Shown: positions 36,584-45,894, numbered from the stretch's first letter. The stretch is DNA of 64,000 nt from JAUIKM01 sp964445695 (GCA_964445695.1 CAYULF010000027.1:1-64000); one strand, 5' to 3'. Numbers and translations are program-made. The notes: a model not told the origin generated them from the sequence alone.

Positions 36584-37558
36584 ATGTCCAGGGCTGTGAG
36601 TCCGGAACCGGTAAAACTGACGCTGAAGGAAATTGCGCATTATTGCGATGCGCTGGCTTCCGAGTACGCCGACCACAACAGCGAAACGGCCGGGACCTAC
36701 GAGCGCGCCCTGCGCGAATTCCAGCGCTACTACGCACGCCAACGCTATTTTTTCTTCCGCCGCAGCGACGTCGAAAAGTACCGCGTCTACCTGACCGAAC
36801 AGCGATCGATGAAAAATGCGTCCGTAGCGACTTATATGACGGCGCTTCGCAAGCTGGTCCAGAAGCTGCTGGACGCGTCCGTGCTGCAGGATGATTCCGC
36901 GCTTGAAGTGGTCGGCGGTGAACGCCCAAAAAAACACAACCGCGTCTTTCTGCATCCGCCCGAAATCGACCTGCTGCTGGAAACCGTCGCCGGAACCGAG
37001 GCGGCCGACCTGCGCGACAACGCAATTATTCGTTTGATGCTCAGTTGCGGCGTGGCCGAGCAGGAACTCGTTGCAGCGGACATTGAAGACATTCGCACGG
37101 ACGGGCCGGAACCGCAGTTGCGCGTGCAGGGCAAAGGACGCTCAACAAAGGACGCACTCGTCGACGTTCCGCCGGCGACATTTGCCGTATTAAAGCGCTA
37201 TGTGGAGCAGCGCGCCGCCGATACGACGGACCGGCCGCTGTTTACGTCGTTCAGCGGACGCAGTAAAGGCAAACGCTTGACAAAACGCGGACTCAGAATG
37301 TTGTTGAATGCGCGGCTGGAGGCGAGCGGTGTTAAACGCAATCGCGATCGCATTCTGACGCCGTTTTCACTGCGGCATACCTGCGGCGTGCTGTTGGTCA
37401 AAGCGGGATGTCCCGAGCGCGAAATCATGCGGCGAATGCGCATCGAGTGGTTGTATACCGCGCGACAATACGTCACGGCCGCGCAAATGATGAAGTGCGA
37501 CGGGCAGGAAGCGCGCGCCTATCTCGGTTGGGTCGATGAAACGATGCAGGTCAGTTAA
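36584..37558 (+). CDS. Tyrosine recombinase-fold protein with degenerate catalytic residues
   Basis: The 324-residue protein has the two-part architecture of a phage-type integrase: an N-terminal SAM-like core-binding domain (about residues 10-105) and a C-terminal catalytic-fold domain. The canonical R-K-H-R-H-Y set is eroded. The first Arg is Ala158 ('SCGVAEQEL'), a Lys is present in 'GKGRSTKD', the first His is Phe261 in 'TPFSLRHTCG', and the second Arg is Arg264. The LGH histidine is replaced in 'MRIEWLYTARQY', and the nucleophile Tyr296 remains. Strand exchange activity is therefore doubtful; a DNA-binding or structural role is possible. It lies 17 bases upstream of corA on the same strand and has no attachment site or mobile partner nearby. 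Confidence 0.75.
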   Translation: MSRAVSPEPVKLTLKEIAHYCDALASEYADHNSETAGTYERALREFQRYYARQRYFFFRRSDVEKYRVYLTEQRSMKNASVATYMTALRKLVQKLLDASVLQDDSALEVVGGERPKKHNRVFLHPPEIDLLLETVAGTEAADLRDNAIIRLMLSCGVAEQELVAADIEDIRTDGPEPQLRVQGKGRSTKDALVDVPPATFAVLKRYVEQRAADTTDRPLFTSFSGRSKGKRLTKRGLRMLLNARLEASGVKRNRDRILTPFSLRHTCGVLLVKAGCPEREIMRRMRIEWLYTARQYVTAAQMMKCDGQEARAYLGWVDETMQVS

Positions 37559-37575
37559 ACAGAGCGGAAAGTCGT

Positions 37576-38628
37576 ATGCTGCGAATCATGTTGTACAAGG
37601 ATGAAAAAGTCAGGCAGTTAACGCTGCCCGAGTTGTTTCAGTCCAAAAACGATCCGGAGTTTAAGGACGCCATCGTGTGGGTCGATATGGTAAACCCCTC
37701 CGTGGAGGAGGAAGAGACCATTCTGATTCACTACTTTCTGTTTCACTCGCTGGCCGTGGAAGACTGTCAGCGCGAACGCCTCGAACCGGAGGAGGGCGAC
37801 CACTATCCCAAAGTGGAAGATTACCACGACTATCTTTTTGTGATTTTTAACCCGGTCGACCGCCCGATCGAAAGTTTCAGTTATCTGCCCGACGGCGACG
37901 ACGACGAGGAAGACAGGCTGTTTAACATCAAGTTCCCGACGCGGCAGATCAACACCTTCGTCGGCCCGCGTTTTATCGTGACGCACCACTACGAGCCGTC
38001 CGGTTCTGTCGACTACGCCTGGGAGATGTGCCTGAAAAACAACCGCGCGCTGGGCCGCGGGCCGGACTACGTGTTCCACATTATCATCGATCAGATCGTG
38101 GAAAACTATGCGCCGGTGATGGAATACTTCGACGACCTTGTCGACCAGTTGGAAGTCGACGTCTTTCAGCAGCCGCACTCGTCGACCCTGTCCAAGATTC
38201 TCAATCTAAAAAAGGGCGTTCAACGGCTCAAGAAGATTACGACCTATCAACGCGAGATTTTAAACCGCCTCTCGCGCGGTGAATTCTCGCTGATTTCGCG
38301 TGATGAGACTTTTTACTATCGCAACGTTTACGATCACCTGGTGCGCATCGTCGACTTGACGGAATCGTATCGCGACCTGATTAACGGCTTGCAGGACGCT
38401 TATCTGTCCGTGACCTCGAACAAGATGAACGAGGTAATGAAGGTGCTGACGGTGATCTCAACTATTTTCCTGCCGCTGACGCTGATAACCGGCATCTACG
38501 GCATGAATTTTGAAAACATGCCGGAACTGGGCTGGCAGTTCGGCTACCCGATGGTTTGGGCCTTGTTTGTTCTGATAGCCGGCGTCATGTTGTTGATTTT
38601 CCGGCGCAGGGGCTGGCTGGACCTGTAA
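37576..38628 (+). CDS. corA: CorA-family magnesium/divalent metal transporter
   Basis: CorA forms a pentameric inner-membrane channel for Mg2+ (sometimes Co2+ or Ni2+). The 350-residue protein has the large cytoplasmic N-terminal domain, a long helix, and two C-terminal transmembrane segments. The signature GMN is at residues 309-311 in 'ITGIYGMNFENMPEL', and a basic 'RRRGWLDL' tail follows the second helix. The length is canonical. It is transcribed in the same direction as the degenerate recombinase, with 17 bases between them, and the amidase follows 33 bases later. Confidence 0.93.
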   Translation: MLRIMLYKDEKVRQLTLPELFQSKNDPEFKDAIVWVDMVNPSVEEEETILIHYFLFHSLAVEDCQRERLEPEEGDHYPKVEDYHDYLFVIFNPVDRPIESFSYLPDGDDDEEDRLFNIKFPTRQINTFVGPRFIVTHHYEPSGSVDYAWEMCLKNNRALGRGPDYVFHIIIDQIVENYAPVMEYFDDLVDQLEVDVFQQPHSSTLSKILNLKKGVQRLKKITTYQREILNRLSRGEFSLISRDETFYYRNVYDHLVRIVDLTESYRDLINGLQDAYLSVTSNKMNEVMKVLTVISTIFLPLTLITGIYGMNFENMPELGWQFGYPMVWALFVLIAGVMLLIFRRRGWLDL

Positions 38629-38661
38629 TGCGCAGCGTCGACGCTGCAATGCGGAGGATAT

Positions 38662-40632
38662 GTGGTGCGGAAATTTCGACGGACCAATAGAGTTTCCCGA
38701 TTAATTCTCAGTGCGACGTTCGCGCTGGCGCTCAGTCTGTTTGCCGGTGCTTCAACGCAGGCCTTGCATCCCGATCCGGTTAAAACCTATCGCGTCGGTC
38801 TGCCGGATGGTGGGCGAGCAATGGTGCCGGCCACTTTTATTCGGGGGCGCGAATACTTGAACGTGCGCGACATTGCCGACGGTTTGTTTCACCGCGCCGA
38901 GATGACCGAAGGGGGGACCGCAATTCTTCTGGATCAGGGCATCCTGCGTTGTCCTTCCGTGTCGTTTTACCTGGCGCTGGAGAGCTCCGACGGCGTCCGT
39001 GTGGCGCAGATGACACATCCCTCGATTGAGCGCGAGAAAAAGATTTACATTCCGGCCGAGCCCTTTTTCCGCGCGCTGCACGTGCTGGGTTTGTACGATG
39101 TGGACCGCAGCGCTGTGGGCGAATATCAACTTAACTATCCGCCTCAGATTCTGAGCGCCGTCGGCGCGCCCGAAGACTTTTCGCCGGGTCCCGTACGGCC
39201 GGCGCCGAAACAGAGCGAACCGAAGCAGACGATGGCAAACCGGCCGCCGCTTGAACTCTCCACGCCCGACCACTATCGCGTGCCGTCAGATCTAAATGTC
39301 CGTGAGAGAGGCGACATGGAACATTCCGACGTTCCGGTTGACGTAGGGGAGGGCGAGACAGCGGTAACGCCTCCGCCGCGATTTGAACGACCCATGCGCG
39401 CATACGATAGTTTAACAATGCCGCCGGGCCGCAATTATATTCTGCCGCCCGATCTTAAGCGACGCAAAGGTGTTAATGACTCCAGTCGTTCCGCGCTGCC
39501 GACGGGCGTGCAGGCTTCGCCGCTGCTGGCTTCGCTGCTGGATCCGACCATGTTGCTTGCGCCCGTTAACATTACAAATGTCAAGGCTGAGACTGTCGGG
39601 AATACGATAAATCTGCGCTTCGAGGCGGGTGCAACGATTTCTTCCTACCAGCGGCCAGAGGTTAACGGCACGCGCCTGATTATTCGTTTTCCGGAAACGG
39701 GGCACGAAGCGCCATCGTGGCAGAACCTGCCTGATAACGACGGTATCGCGGCGGTGGCGCAGGAAAATATTCGCGGTATTCAGGTGTATCGCCTGCGGTT
39801 TAACTCCGCCGTTGTTGACGTGAAACACCGCCGCCTCTCGTCTTCGGTCGTGGAGTTCAGCGTGCAATTGCAGCCGCAGGGCGACGCCAACGAACGCCTT
39901 GCGCGCGAGTCGGAAAAGTGGAAACTGGACGTAATTGTTATCGATCCCGGTCACGGCGGCAAAGATCCCGGCGCTATCGGCGGCAACGGAGTGCGCGAAA
40001 AAGACGTGGTTCTAAACGTTTCCCTGGCGCTCGGCAAATTGATTGAAAAAAACATGCCGGGCACCAAAGTGGTGTATACGCGCGACGACGACACCTTTAT
40101 TGAACTCTATCGTCGCGGTCAGATCGCCAACGAAGCCGGCGGAAAACTCTTCATCAGCGTGCACGCCAACTCGGTCGCCAAACCCTCGAAAACCGCGCAT
40201 GGTTTTGAGACATTTATTCTGCGTCCCGGCCGCAACGAAGACGCCGTCAAGGTGGCCGAACGCGAGAACGCCGTAATCAAGTTTGAGCAGAACGTCGACC
40301 GCTACAAAACGCTGACGGACGAAGAGTTTATCGTTGTTAACATGGCGCAAAAAGCATTTGTTAAACTCTCGGAAAAGTTCGCGGAGATGCTGCAGGAGGA
40401 GATCGGCAAGTCTACGCCGCTTAACAACCGCGGCGTCAACCAGGCCGGCTTTTTTGTGCTCGTCGGTGCTTCGATGCCCAATGTGTTGTTTGAAACGGCG
40501 TTTCTCTCCAACCCGTCCGACGAAAAATACCTCGCCTCAAAGAAAGGCGTGAACGAACTTGCGCAGGGGATGTTTAACTCGATCGTGCGTTACCGCGACT
40601 ATCTGGAGGAAGCCACGGCGGCGGGGAATTAA
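38662..40632 (+). CDS. N-acetylmuramoyl-L-alanine amidase, AmiC-like, with long N-terminal extension
   Basis: This zinc amidase (Amidase_3) cleaves the stem peptide from muramic acid during cell separation. The C-terminal domain, about residues 415-650, has the zinc ligands in 'VIDPGHGGKDPGA' (His), 'VREKDVVLN' (Glu) and 'FISVHANSV' (His), with the catalytic Glu in 'PNVLFETAFLSN'. The 656-residue protein also has a signal peptide, a region around residues 50-160 resembling the copper-amine-oxidase-N/SLH-associated fold, a proline-rich linker, and an AMIN-like domain (about residues 310-405) that would localise it at the septum. GTG codons at 38662 and 38665 follow GGAGG, and either could be the start. 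An EnvC-like activator is encoded 4 kb away. Confidence 0.88.
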   Translation: MVRKFRRTNRVSRLILSATFALALSLFAGASTQALHPDPVKTYRVGLPDGGRAMVPATFIRGREYLNVRDIADGLFHRAEMTEGGTAILLDQGILRCPSVSFYLALESSDGVRVAQMTHPSIEREKKIYIPAEPFFRALHVLGLYDVDRSAVGEYQLNYPPQILSAVGAPEDFSPGPVRPAPKQSEPKQTMANRPPLELSTPDHYRVPSDLNVRERGDMEHSDVPVDVGEGETAVTPPPRFERPMRAYDSLTMPPGRNYILPPDLKRRKGVNDSSRSALPTGVQASPLLASLLDPTMLLAPVNITNVKAETVGNTINLRFEAGATISSYQRPEVNGTRLIIRFPETGHEAPSWQNLPDNDGIAAVAQENIRGIQVYRLRFNSAVVDVKHRRLSSSVVEFSVQLQPQGDANERLARESEKWKLDVIVIDPGHGGKDPGAIGGNGVREKDVVLNVSLALGKLIEKNMPGTKVVYTRDDDTFIELYRRGQIANEAGGKLFISVHANSVAKPSKTAHGFETFILRPGRNEDAVKVAERENAVIKFEQNVDRYKTLTDEEFIVVNMAQKAFVKLSEKFAEMLQEEIGKSTPLNNRGVNQAGFFVLVGASMPNVLFETAFLSNPSDEKYLASKKGVNELAQGMFNSIVRYRDYLEEATAAGN

Positions 40633-40700
40633 CTGCGGAGCCGGCGGTTTGACACTGTTAAACAAAGTCTGGTCGGCTGCAAATGTGATTACGGATTTTG

Positions 40701-40891
40701 ACTGAGCGCTTCGCCTCCTCACTTGTTCGGCGGCTTGCTTGTTTTCTTGTTTGTCATTGCGGGACGGGTTTGCAGCTCTGTGGCTGTTTGACTTCAGACA
40801 GCCTGGGGGCTTGAAGTTTGGGACCCATTGGCAAGCAAAACAGTCAAAAGAGCCTGAGCCGAACGCCAGTGAGAGCTCAAAGCGATCAAGG
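40701..40891. repeat. Dispersed two-arm intergenic repeat, locus D (inverted copy of locus B)
   Basis: The left arm on the minus strand contains GACAAACAAGAAAACAAGCA then AGCCGCCGAAC and ends GAGGCGAAGCGC, matching the right arm of locus B. The right arm on the plus strand contains GCAAAACAGTCAAAAGAGCC then TGAGCCGAAC and ends CTCAAAGCGATCA, matching the left arm of B. The entire unit is thus B in the opposite orientation. The surrounding gap 40633-41464 otherwise holds a G-rich tract and the 22-bp palindrome, and no gene. Confidence 0.65.
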
Positions 40892-41146
40892 CCCTGTGCG
40901 ATACACGAGAGTAGAAGCAGCGGTAAGACATCGTTAAAACAGCAATAAAAGTGCGTTGACAGAGTTAACAATTGTTCGGTCGGACTGCACCTGGCGCCTG
41001 AAAAGTGCACAATTGCAGCGATCGGGAATGCGCCGCGGATCGGCAGGCCCTCTTGCTGTATTGGAAGTTCCGGTCAGGCGACCGGCCGCCAGGGTACATT
41101 AAGAAAACCGGCGAAAATCGACAGTTTTGAGCGGTTTTTCGGTGAA

Positions 41147-41168
41147 GATTGTTGCCTAGGCAACAATC
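41147..41168. repeat. Perfect 22-bp palindrome
   Basis: The half-site GATTGTTGCCT is followed directly by its exact complement, with no spacer. It lies in a gene-free region about 500 bases after the amidase and 300 before the def stop. The sequence differs from the other palindromic repeat. It could be a protein-binding site or a cruciform-forming element. Confidence 0.7.
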
Positions 41169-41464
41169 GGTTGAGATTTGTGGACCCAAAATGGGTCCCC
41201 CACCCCCGCCTCCGCCGCGCCAATTTTTTAACATTTTTCTTGACCGCACACGCTCCGCCTACCCCCGAAAACCGCGGATTTTTTCACATACCCAAACACC
41301 TTGCGCCAGCAGATCTCGCCACAGCCCAACCATCCGGATGGTTCGACCTTCGCAACATGCCGCTTAAACAAAGTGTGTACAAGAGGAAAAACGTCAACGG
41401 GCTGTTTTCAGCCTTGAACGGTCGGTAAAACGCAGGTGAACGTCGCAGAAAAGTCAAGCGCCCG

Positions 41465-42136
41465 TCAGATAATGCGGCGCTTTTTGCTGTTGCCTTCGTA
41501 GAGCGGGTAGGCCGCCGGCGTCATACCGCGGGCGATGCGTTTAAGTTTGTTGTGCAGGCGCGCCTTGCGCAGCGGCGTCATGCGCTCAAAAAAATAGATG
41601 CCGTGAAGGTGGTCCACCTCGTGCTGAATCACACGCGCCAGCAGGCCGTTCGCCGTCAGCTCCTGTTCCTTCATCTCGCGGTCCAGATAGCGCACCGTCA
41701 CCTGCTCCGGGCGGATCACCGTGCCGGTCAGCTCCGGCAGGCTCAGGCAGCCCTCCACATAGTCGACGTCGCCGCCGGTAAGGTCGACAATTTCCGGATT
41801 GATCAGCGCAATTTTTTTGCGAGCGGGCGCTTCTTCTTCCTCAGCGTCGCTATTTTCGGCCTCAGCGGCACGGGCGGCGTCCTTCTTTTTCTTGCGGTCT
41901 TCCGGCGTTTTGCCGTCGCCGTCGTCCTCTTCATCGTTGATCAGCGCTACATCAATCACCGTCAGCGAACGCGAAATACCCACCTGATTGGCCGCCAGAC
42001 CGATCCCGTCGGCGTTTTCCATGGTGACGAACATGTTTTCGATCAGCTCCGCCAACGCATCGTCCATGTCATCAATGGCAGCAGTTTTGCGCTTCAGCAC
42101 CGGATGGTCAAAAGTATAAATCGGAAGAATAGCCAT
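41465..42136 (-). CDS. def: Peptide deformylase with an acidic/lysine-rich insertion
   Basis: Peptide deformylase removes the N-formyl group from nascent proteins. The 223-residue protein has motif 1 'GIGLAANQVG' (residues 44-53), motif 2 'EGCLSLPE' with metal ligand Cys130, and motif 3 'QHEVDHLHG' with His172, Glu173 and His176, so it should be active. Between motif 1 and motif 2, residues 68-106 form an unusual low-complexity insertion alternating acidic and lysine/alanine-rich segments, which makes the protein longer than the usual 165-190 residues. It is followed on the minus strand by the end of a gene-free region and preceded by recG 114 bases upstream. Confidence 0.93.
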   Translation of the reverse strand: MAILPIYTFDHPVLKRKTAAIDDMDDALAELIENMFVTMENADGIGLAANQVGISRSLTVIDVALINDEEDDGDGKTPEDRKKKKDAARAAEAENSDAEEEEAPARKKIALINPEIVDLTGGDVDYVEGCLSLPELTGTVIRPEQVTVRYLDREMKEQELTANGLLARVIQHEVDHLHGIYFFERMTPLRKARLHNKLKRIARGMTPAAYPLYEGNSKKRRII

Positions 42137-42250
42137 GTGTTTCCCGCAATTTCTAATGCAGCGTACAAACGATGAGCAGCGGTGGATATTTTGATCCGCT
42201 CACCTGCGGTGGCGTCCATGACTCTCTTGTTTGTCGGTGGGCCGGACGCG

Positions 42251-44515
42251 TCAGGCTATGTCCATGAAGCCGTATTCTTTGTTGTAAAGCGCTTTATAGC
42301 GCGCGCGCACCACCGCGTTTTCCTCGTCGGCCAGGTGCGGATCGCGGTCCACCAGGGCAAAAGCCTCCTGGCGCGCCTGGGCGATAACGTCGGTGTCGGC
42401 GATCAGATCGACGAAGTTGAACTCCGGCAGGCCCGATTGTTTGGTGCCCAGCATGTCGCCGGGGCCGCGCAGTTTCATGTCGACCTCGGCAATCTTGAAG
42501 CCGTCCGTCGTTTCCTCCATCGTGCGCAGCCGGATAATCGCGGCCTTGCGTTCGTCCTCCTCGCCCGCGCTCTTTTTCATGTGAAAGCGGAAGTGGTCCT
42601 TGGTAGCCAGCAGGCAGTAGCTCTGGTCCGCGCCGCGTCCCACGCGTCCGCGCAGCTGGTGCAATTGCGAGAGACCAAAACGCTCGGCATTTTCGATGAT
42701 CATAACCGTAGCATTGGGCACGTCGATGCCGACTTCCACGACCGTCGTGGCGACCAGAATGTGGTATTTGCGCTCCTTGAAATCGCGCATGGTGTCTTCT
42801 TTTTCATACCACAGCATGCGACCGTGCAGCATGCCGACCTTCATGTCGGGGAAAACCGTCTGCGAGAGAAACTCGTGGTGTTCCTCGGCTGATTTCAGTT
42901 CCAGTTTTTCAGATTTTTCGACGAGCGGATAGACGATGTATGCCTGTTTGCCGGCCTGCACCTGTTCGCGCACAAAATCAAAGACTTCGTCCAGCTGCGA
43001 TTCAAACACCACGCGTGTATTGATCGGCTTGCGGTTGCGCGGCAGCTCGTCGATGATCGAGACGTCCAGATCGCCGTAGAGCGTCATCGAGAGCGTGCGC
43101 GGAATCGGCGTGGCGGACATGACCAGAATATGCGGGGAGACATCAACGCCGCCCGCCGTGGCTGCATGCGATTCATGTGCGCGCTCCTTCAGTTTGGCGC
43201 GCTGCATGACGCCGAAGCGGTGCTGCTCGTCGATCACCACCAGGCCGAGTTTGTTGTAGTGCACCGTCGGCTCGAACAGGGCGTGCGTGCCGACTATTAT
43301 GTCGGCATTGCCCAGGGCGATCGTCTCCAGCAGTTCGCGTCGCATTTTGGCGCGCATACCGCCTACGAGCTGAACGACACGCAGACCGTGACCCTCAAGA
43401 TATGCCTGCAGCGAGTGAAAGTGCTGCTCGGCCAGAATCTCTGTCGGCGCCATCATGACGCTCTGCAGTCCGTTGTCCGCCGCAACGAGCATGGCAAGCA
43501 GAGCCACGATGGTCTTCCCCGAGCCGACGTCGCCCTGCAGCAGGCGGTTCATCGGCGTGCTGTTGCGCATGTCCGCCACGATTTCACGCACTACGCGTTT
43601 TTGGGCGCGTGTAAGGTCAAAGGGCAGCGCCTCCACCAGTTCGCGGGCGCGCGTGCCGCGTTTTTTGCAGGCCGGCGCGCGCTCCTGAATCTTGACGCCT
43701 TGTTTACGTGCGGCCAGGAAGAGTTCAAAGTAGAAGACTTCCTCAAACTTCATGCGGTGCAGTGCGCGGTTGAGTTGTGCGGCGTCCGGCGGAAAGTGAA
43801 TCGCGCGGAGCGCGTCGCGGCGCGAGGGCAGGTCAAAGCGCGCGCGCAGATCGCGAGGCAGCGTCTCCGGCAGTTCGGGCAGCGCCTGTTCAATTACCGC
43901 CGTGACGAGGTTGCGCATTTGGCGGCCGGTCATGCCGACCGACTTCATTTTCTGGCTGGTGCGGTACTTTGGCAGGATAGCGCCGGAACGGAAAAGCTCG
44001 GCGTCTTCCGCCTCGATTCGTTCCAACTCGGGATGGTGAAACACCACCTGGCTGCCGCGGTTCAGCTCGGGCTGTCCGGCGACCATCAACAGCATGTCTT
44101 CGCTGAACTGCTTGCGGAAATATTCGCCCTGATTCCAGAACATCAGCTCGGCGCCGACGCCGCTGCCGTCGTCGATGACAATCGAAACAAAGGAGCGGCC
44201 GCGCGCCGTGCGGCGGTCGCGCACACTGGCAATTGTAGCCACAATCATTTTTTCCCGGCGCGGGGCAAAATCTTCGGGCGCGGTGTTGTCGCGCCGTTCG
44301 TTCAGCAGTTCATTGCGCAGGGCGCGCAGGGACGGGACGGCGCCGCGGTCGATGTAGGCAAAGGGCGTGTAGAGCAGGAGGTCGCGCGCGTTGACAATCC
44401 CCGCAGCCGCCAGCGCTTCAGCCCGTTTGGGGCCGACGCCTTTGACCCACTGGAGAGGCGAGACTTCGACCGGTGTTTGTCCGGTGGATGGTTTATTCGG
44501 AGCGCGTTCAGCCAT
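42251..44515 (-). CDS. recG: ATP-dependent DNA helicase RecG
   Basis: RecG remodels stalled replication forks and branched recombination intermediates. The 754-residue protein has the N-terminal wedge/OB domain with 'GVGPKRAEALAAAGI' at the start, Walker A 'LLQGDVGSGKT', the DExH box 'VVIDEQHRFGVMQR', motif III 'MSATPIPRTL', 'ATTVVEVGIDVPNAT', and the motif VI 'QLRGRVGRG'. Length and motif order are canonical for the RecG subfamily. It lies upstream of def on the minus strand. Confidence 0.96.
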   Translation of the reverse strand: MAERAPNKPSTGQTPVEVSPLQWVKGVGPKRAEALAAAGIVNARDLLLYTPFAYIDRGAVPSLRALRNELLNERRDNTAPEDFAPRREKMIVATIASVRDRRTARGRSFVSIVIDDGSGVGAELMFWNQGEYFRKQFSEDMLLMVAGQPELNRGSQVVFHHPELERIEAEDAELFRSGAILPKYRTSQKMKSVGMTGRQMRNLVTAVIEQALPELPETLPRDLRARFDLPSRRDALRAIHFPPDAAQLNRALHRMKFEEVFYFELFLAARKQGVKIQERAPACKKRGTRARELVEALPFDLTRAQKRVVREIVADMRNSTPMNRLLQGDVGSGKTIVALLAMLVAADNGLQSVMMAPTEILAEQHFHSLQAYLEGHGLRVVQLVGGMRAKMRRELLETIALGNADIIVGTHALFEPTVHYNKLGLVVIDEQHRFGVMQRAKLKERAHESHAATAGGVDVSPHILVMSATPIPRTLSMTLYGDLDVSIIDELPRNRKPINTRVVFESQLDEVFDFVREQVQAGKQAYIVYPLVEKSEKLELKSAEEHHEFLSQTVFPDMKVGMLHGRMLWYEKEDTMRDFKERKYHILVATTVVEVGIDVPNATVMIIENAERFGLSQLHQLRGRVGRGADQSYCLLATKDHFRFHMKKSAGEEDERKAAIIRLRTMEETTDGFKIAEVDMKLRGPGDMLGTKQSGLPEFNFVDLIADTDVIAQARQEAFALVDRDPHLADEENAVVRARYKALYNKEYGFMDIA

Positions 44516-44640
44516 TGAATTGCATGATATTCAGTCGTCGTGGCGGGCGGTAGGTCCGCACTGCCCGCCGAAATCTACAACAGGCGCGCAAAATAGAAGT
44601 CACGGCACACCTGCTTTCAAACCACGTGGCGGCTCGCCTT

Positions 44641-45894
44641 TCAGTGCAGGAAAGAGAGCGGATCAATGACGTCTCTGTTTTTCCACAGCTCAAAGTGCAC
44701 GTACTCACCTTCTATTGATTTGCCGCTGTGGCCGAGCACGTCGCCGCGCTCAATCTTCTTGCCTTCGGTGACGAGCACGGTGGAAAGGTTGCCGTAAACG
44801 GTCCGGAATCCGTTGCCGTGGTTGACGATAACAAACGAGCCGTAGCCCGGCAGCCAGTGCACCAGCGAGACTGTGCCGGGGCCGACGGCCGCCACCGCGC
44901 TACCCGTCGGCGTCTGAATGCCGATGCCGAGATTTTCCGTTTCCGTTTCCGTTATGGGATTTTTTTGCTTGCCGAAGCGCGAGGTGACGGTGCGGCTTTT
45001 GACGGGCCAGGGCAGCGATTTTGACTTGAACGCCGGGTGTGTGGGTTCGGCCGGCACGGGGTCGCCCGTCATTCCACCGCCGCGCGTTGCCGCGGCTTTG
45101 CGTTTGCGTTCGGCTTCTTCCTGGCGTTTGCGTTCTTTTTCCACCAACAGGGCCACGATGCGCTTGACCTTGCCGGCACTGGCCGTTTTTTCGTTGAGTT
45201 CCTTCTGCAGCGCCGTTTTGTCGTTGCGCACCTGTGAGAGCAGCCGCTCGCGCTCGCCGATGACCTCGCTGAACTCATTGCGTTTGCGGACTTCGTCCAT
45301 GATCATCAGGTCGTTCAGCTCGGCCTGGCGTTTGAGCGTTAACCGCTGATTGTCGATCGAGTCGCGCAGGCGCGTAATCTCGTCGGCTTTGGTCGAGGCG
45401 TTTTGCGTGAGCGATCGCACGTAGGCGCGCCGTTCCATGTCGCTGCCGTATTCGGCGGCGGCAACCAGCAGTTCTTCATCACTGATATTTCCGGCGCGAT
45501 GGATGCGGCGCATCAATTGGGCGTATTCAGTTTGCAGATGTTCCAGTTTGGCCTGCAGCAGGTCGACGTGGCGCTGCGTTGTGCCGATCGAGTCGCGCAT
45601 GCGCTGCAGTTCGCGGTCCAGCAGGGTGATGTAGGAGTCGAGTTCGGCTGTCTGGCGCCGATACAACTGCAGGTCGCTGTTGATCGAGCGCTCGCGTTTG
45701 TCTTTTTCGCGCAGCTTGGCGCGGGTGCTCTGAATCGACTGCTCCAGCCGTTTCAGGCGCTGCTGCTCAGCGTTGATGTCGTTGGCCGCGGCCGAAGGTG
45801 TAGACAGGCCGTATAAACACAGGACGACGGCCGCCAGACCGATCCACGTCGGTACGGCGACGCCACGAGCCGAACGTGGGCCGCGCTGCCGCAT
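44641..45894 (-). CDS. EnvC-like murein hydrolase activator (coiled coil plus degenerate LytM domain)
   Basis: The 417-residue protein has a signal peptide, a long coiled coil (about residues 35-260, with many Arg/Glu/Leu heptads such as 'QRLKRLEQSIQSTRAKLREK'), a basic linker and a C-terminal LytM (M23) domain. The usual first zinc ligands (HxxxD before the 'P.GtpV.A' strand) are replaced in 'ENLGIGIQTPTGSAV', and the domain ends 'GEYVHFELWKNRDVIDPLSF'. Loss of the zinc site is typical of EnvC, which activates amidases instead of cutting peptidoglycan. I selected the ATG at 45894, with GGAGGAACA just before it, over the one at 45906. The AmiC-like amidase at 38662-40632 is the obvious candidate partner. 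Confidence 0.82.
   Translation of the reverse strand: MRQRGPRSARGVAVPTWIGLAAVVLCLYGLSTPSAAANDINAEQQRLKRLEQSIQSTRAKLREKDKRERSINSDLQLYRRQTAELDSYITLLDRELQRMRDSIGTTQRHVDLLQAKLEHLQTEYAQLMRRIHRAGNISDEELLVAAAEYGSDMERRAYVRSLTQNASTKADEITRLRDSIDNQRLTLKRQAELNDLMIMDEVRKRNEFSEVIGERERLLSQVRNDKTALQKELNEKTASAGKVKRIVALLVEKERKRQEEAERKRKAAATRGGGMTGDPVPAEPTHPAFKSKSLPWPVKSRTVTSRFGKQKNPITETETENLGIGIQTPTGSAVAAVGPGTVSLVHWLPGYGSFVIVNHGNGFRTVYGNLSTVLVTEGKKIERGDVLGHSGKSIEGEYVHFELWKNRDVIDPLSFLH

Noticed and set aside
36584..37558. An integrated mobile element around the recombinase gene
   Set aside because: There are no attachment sites, cargo, transposase or composition change, and the catalytic residues are largely lost.
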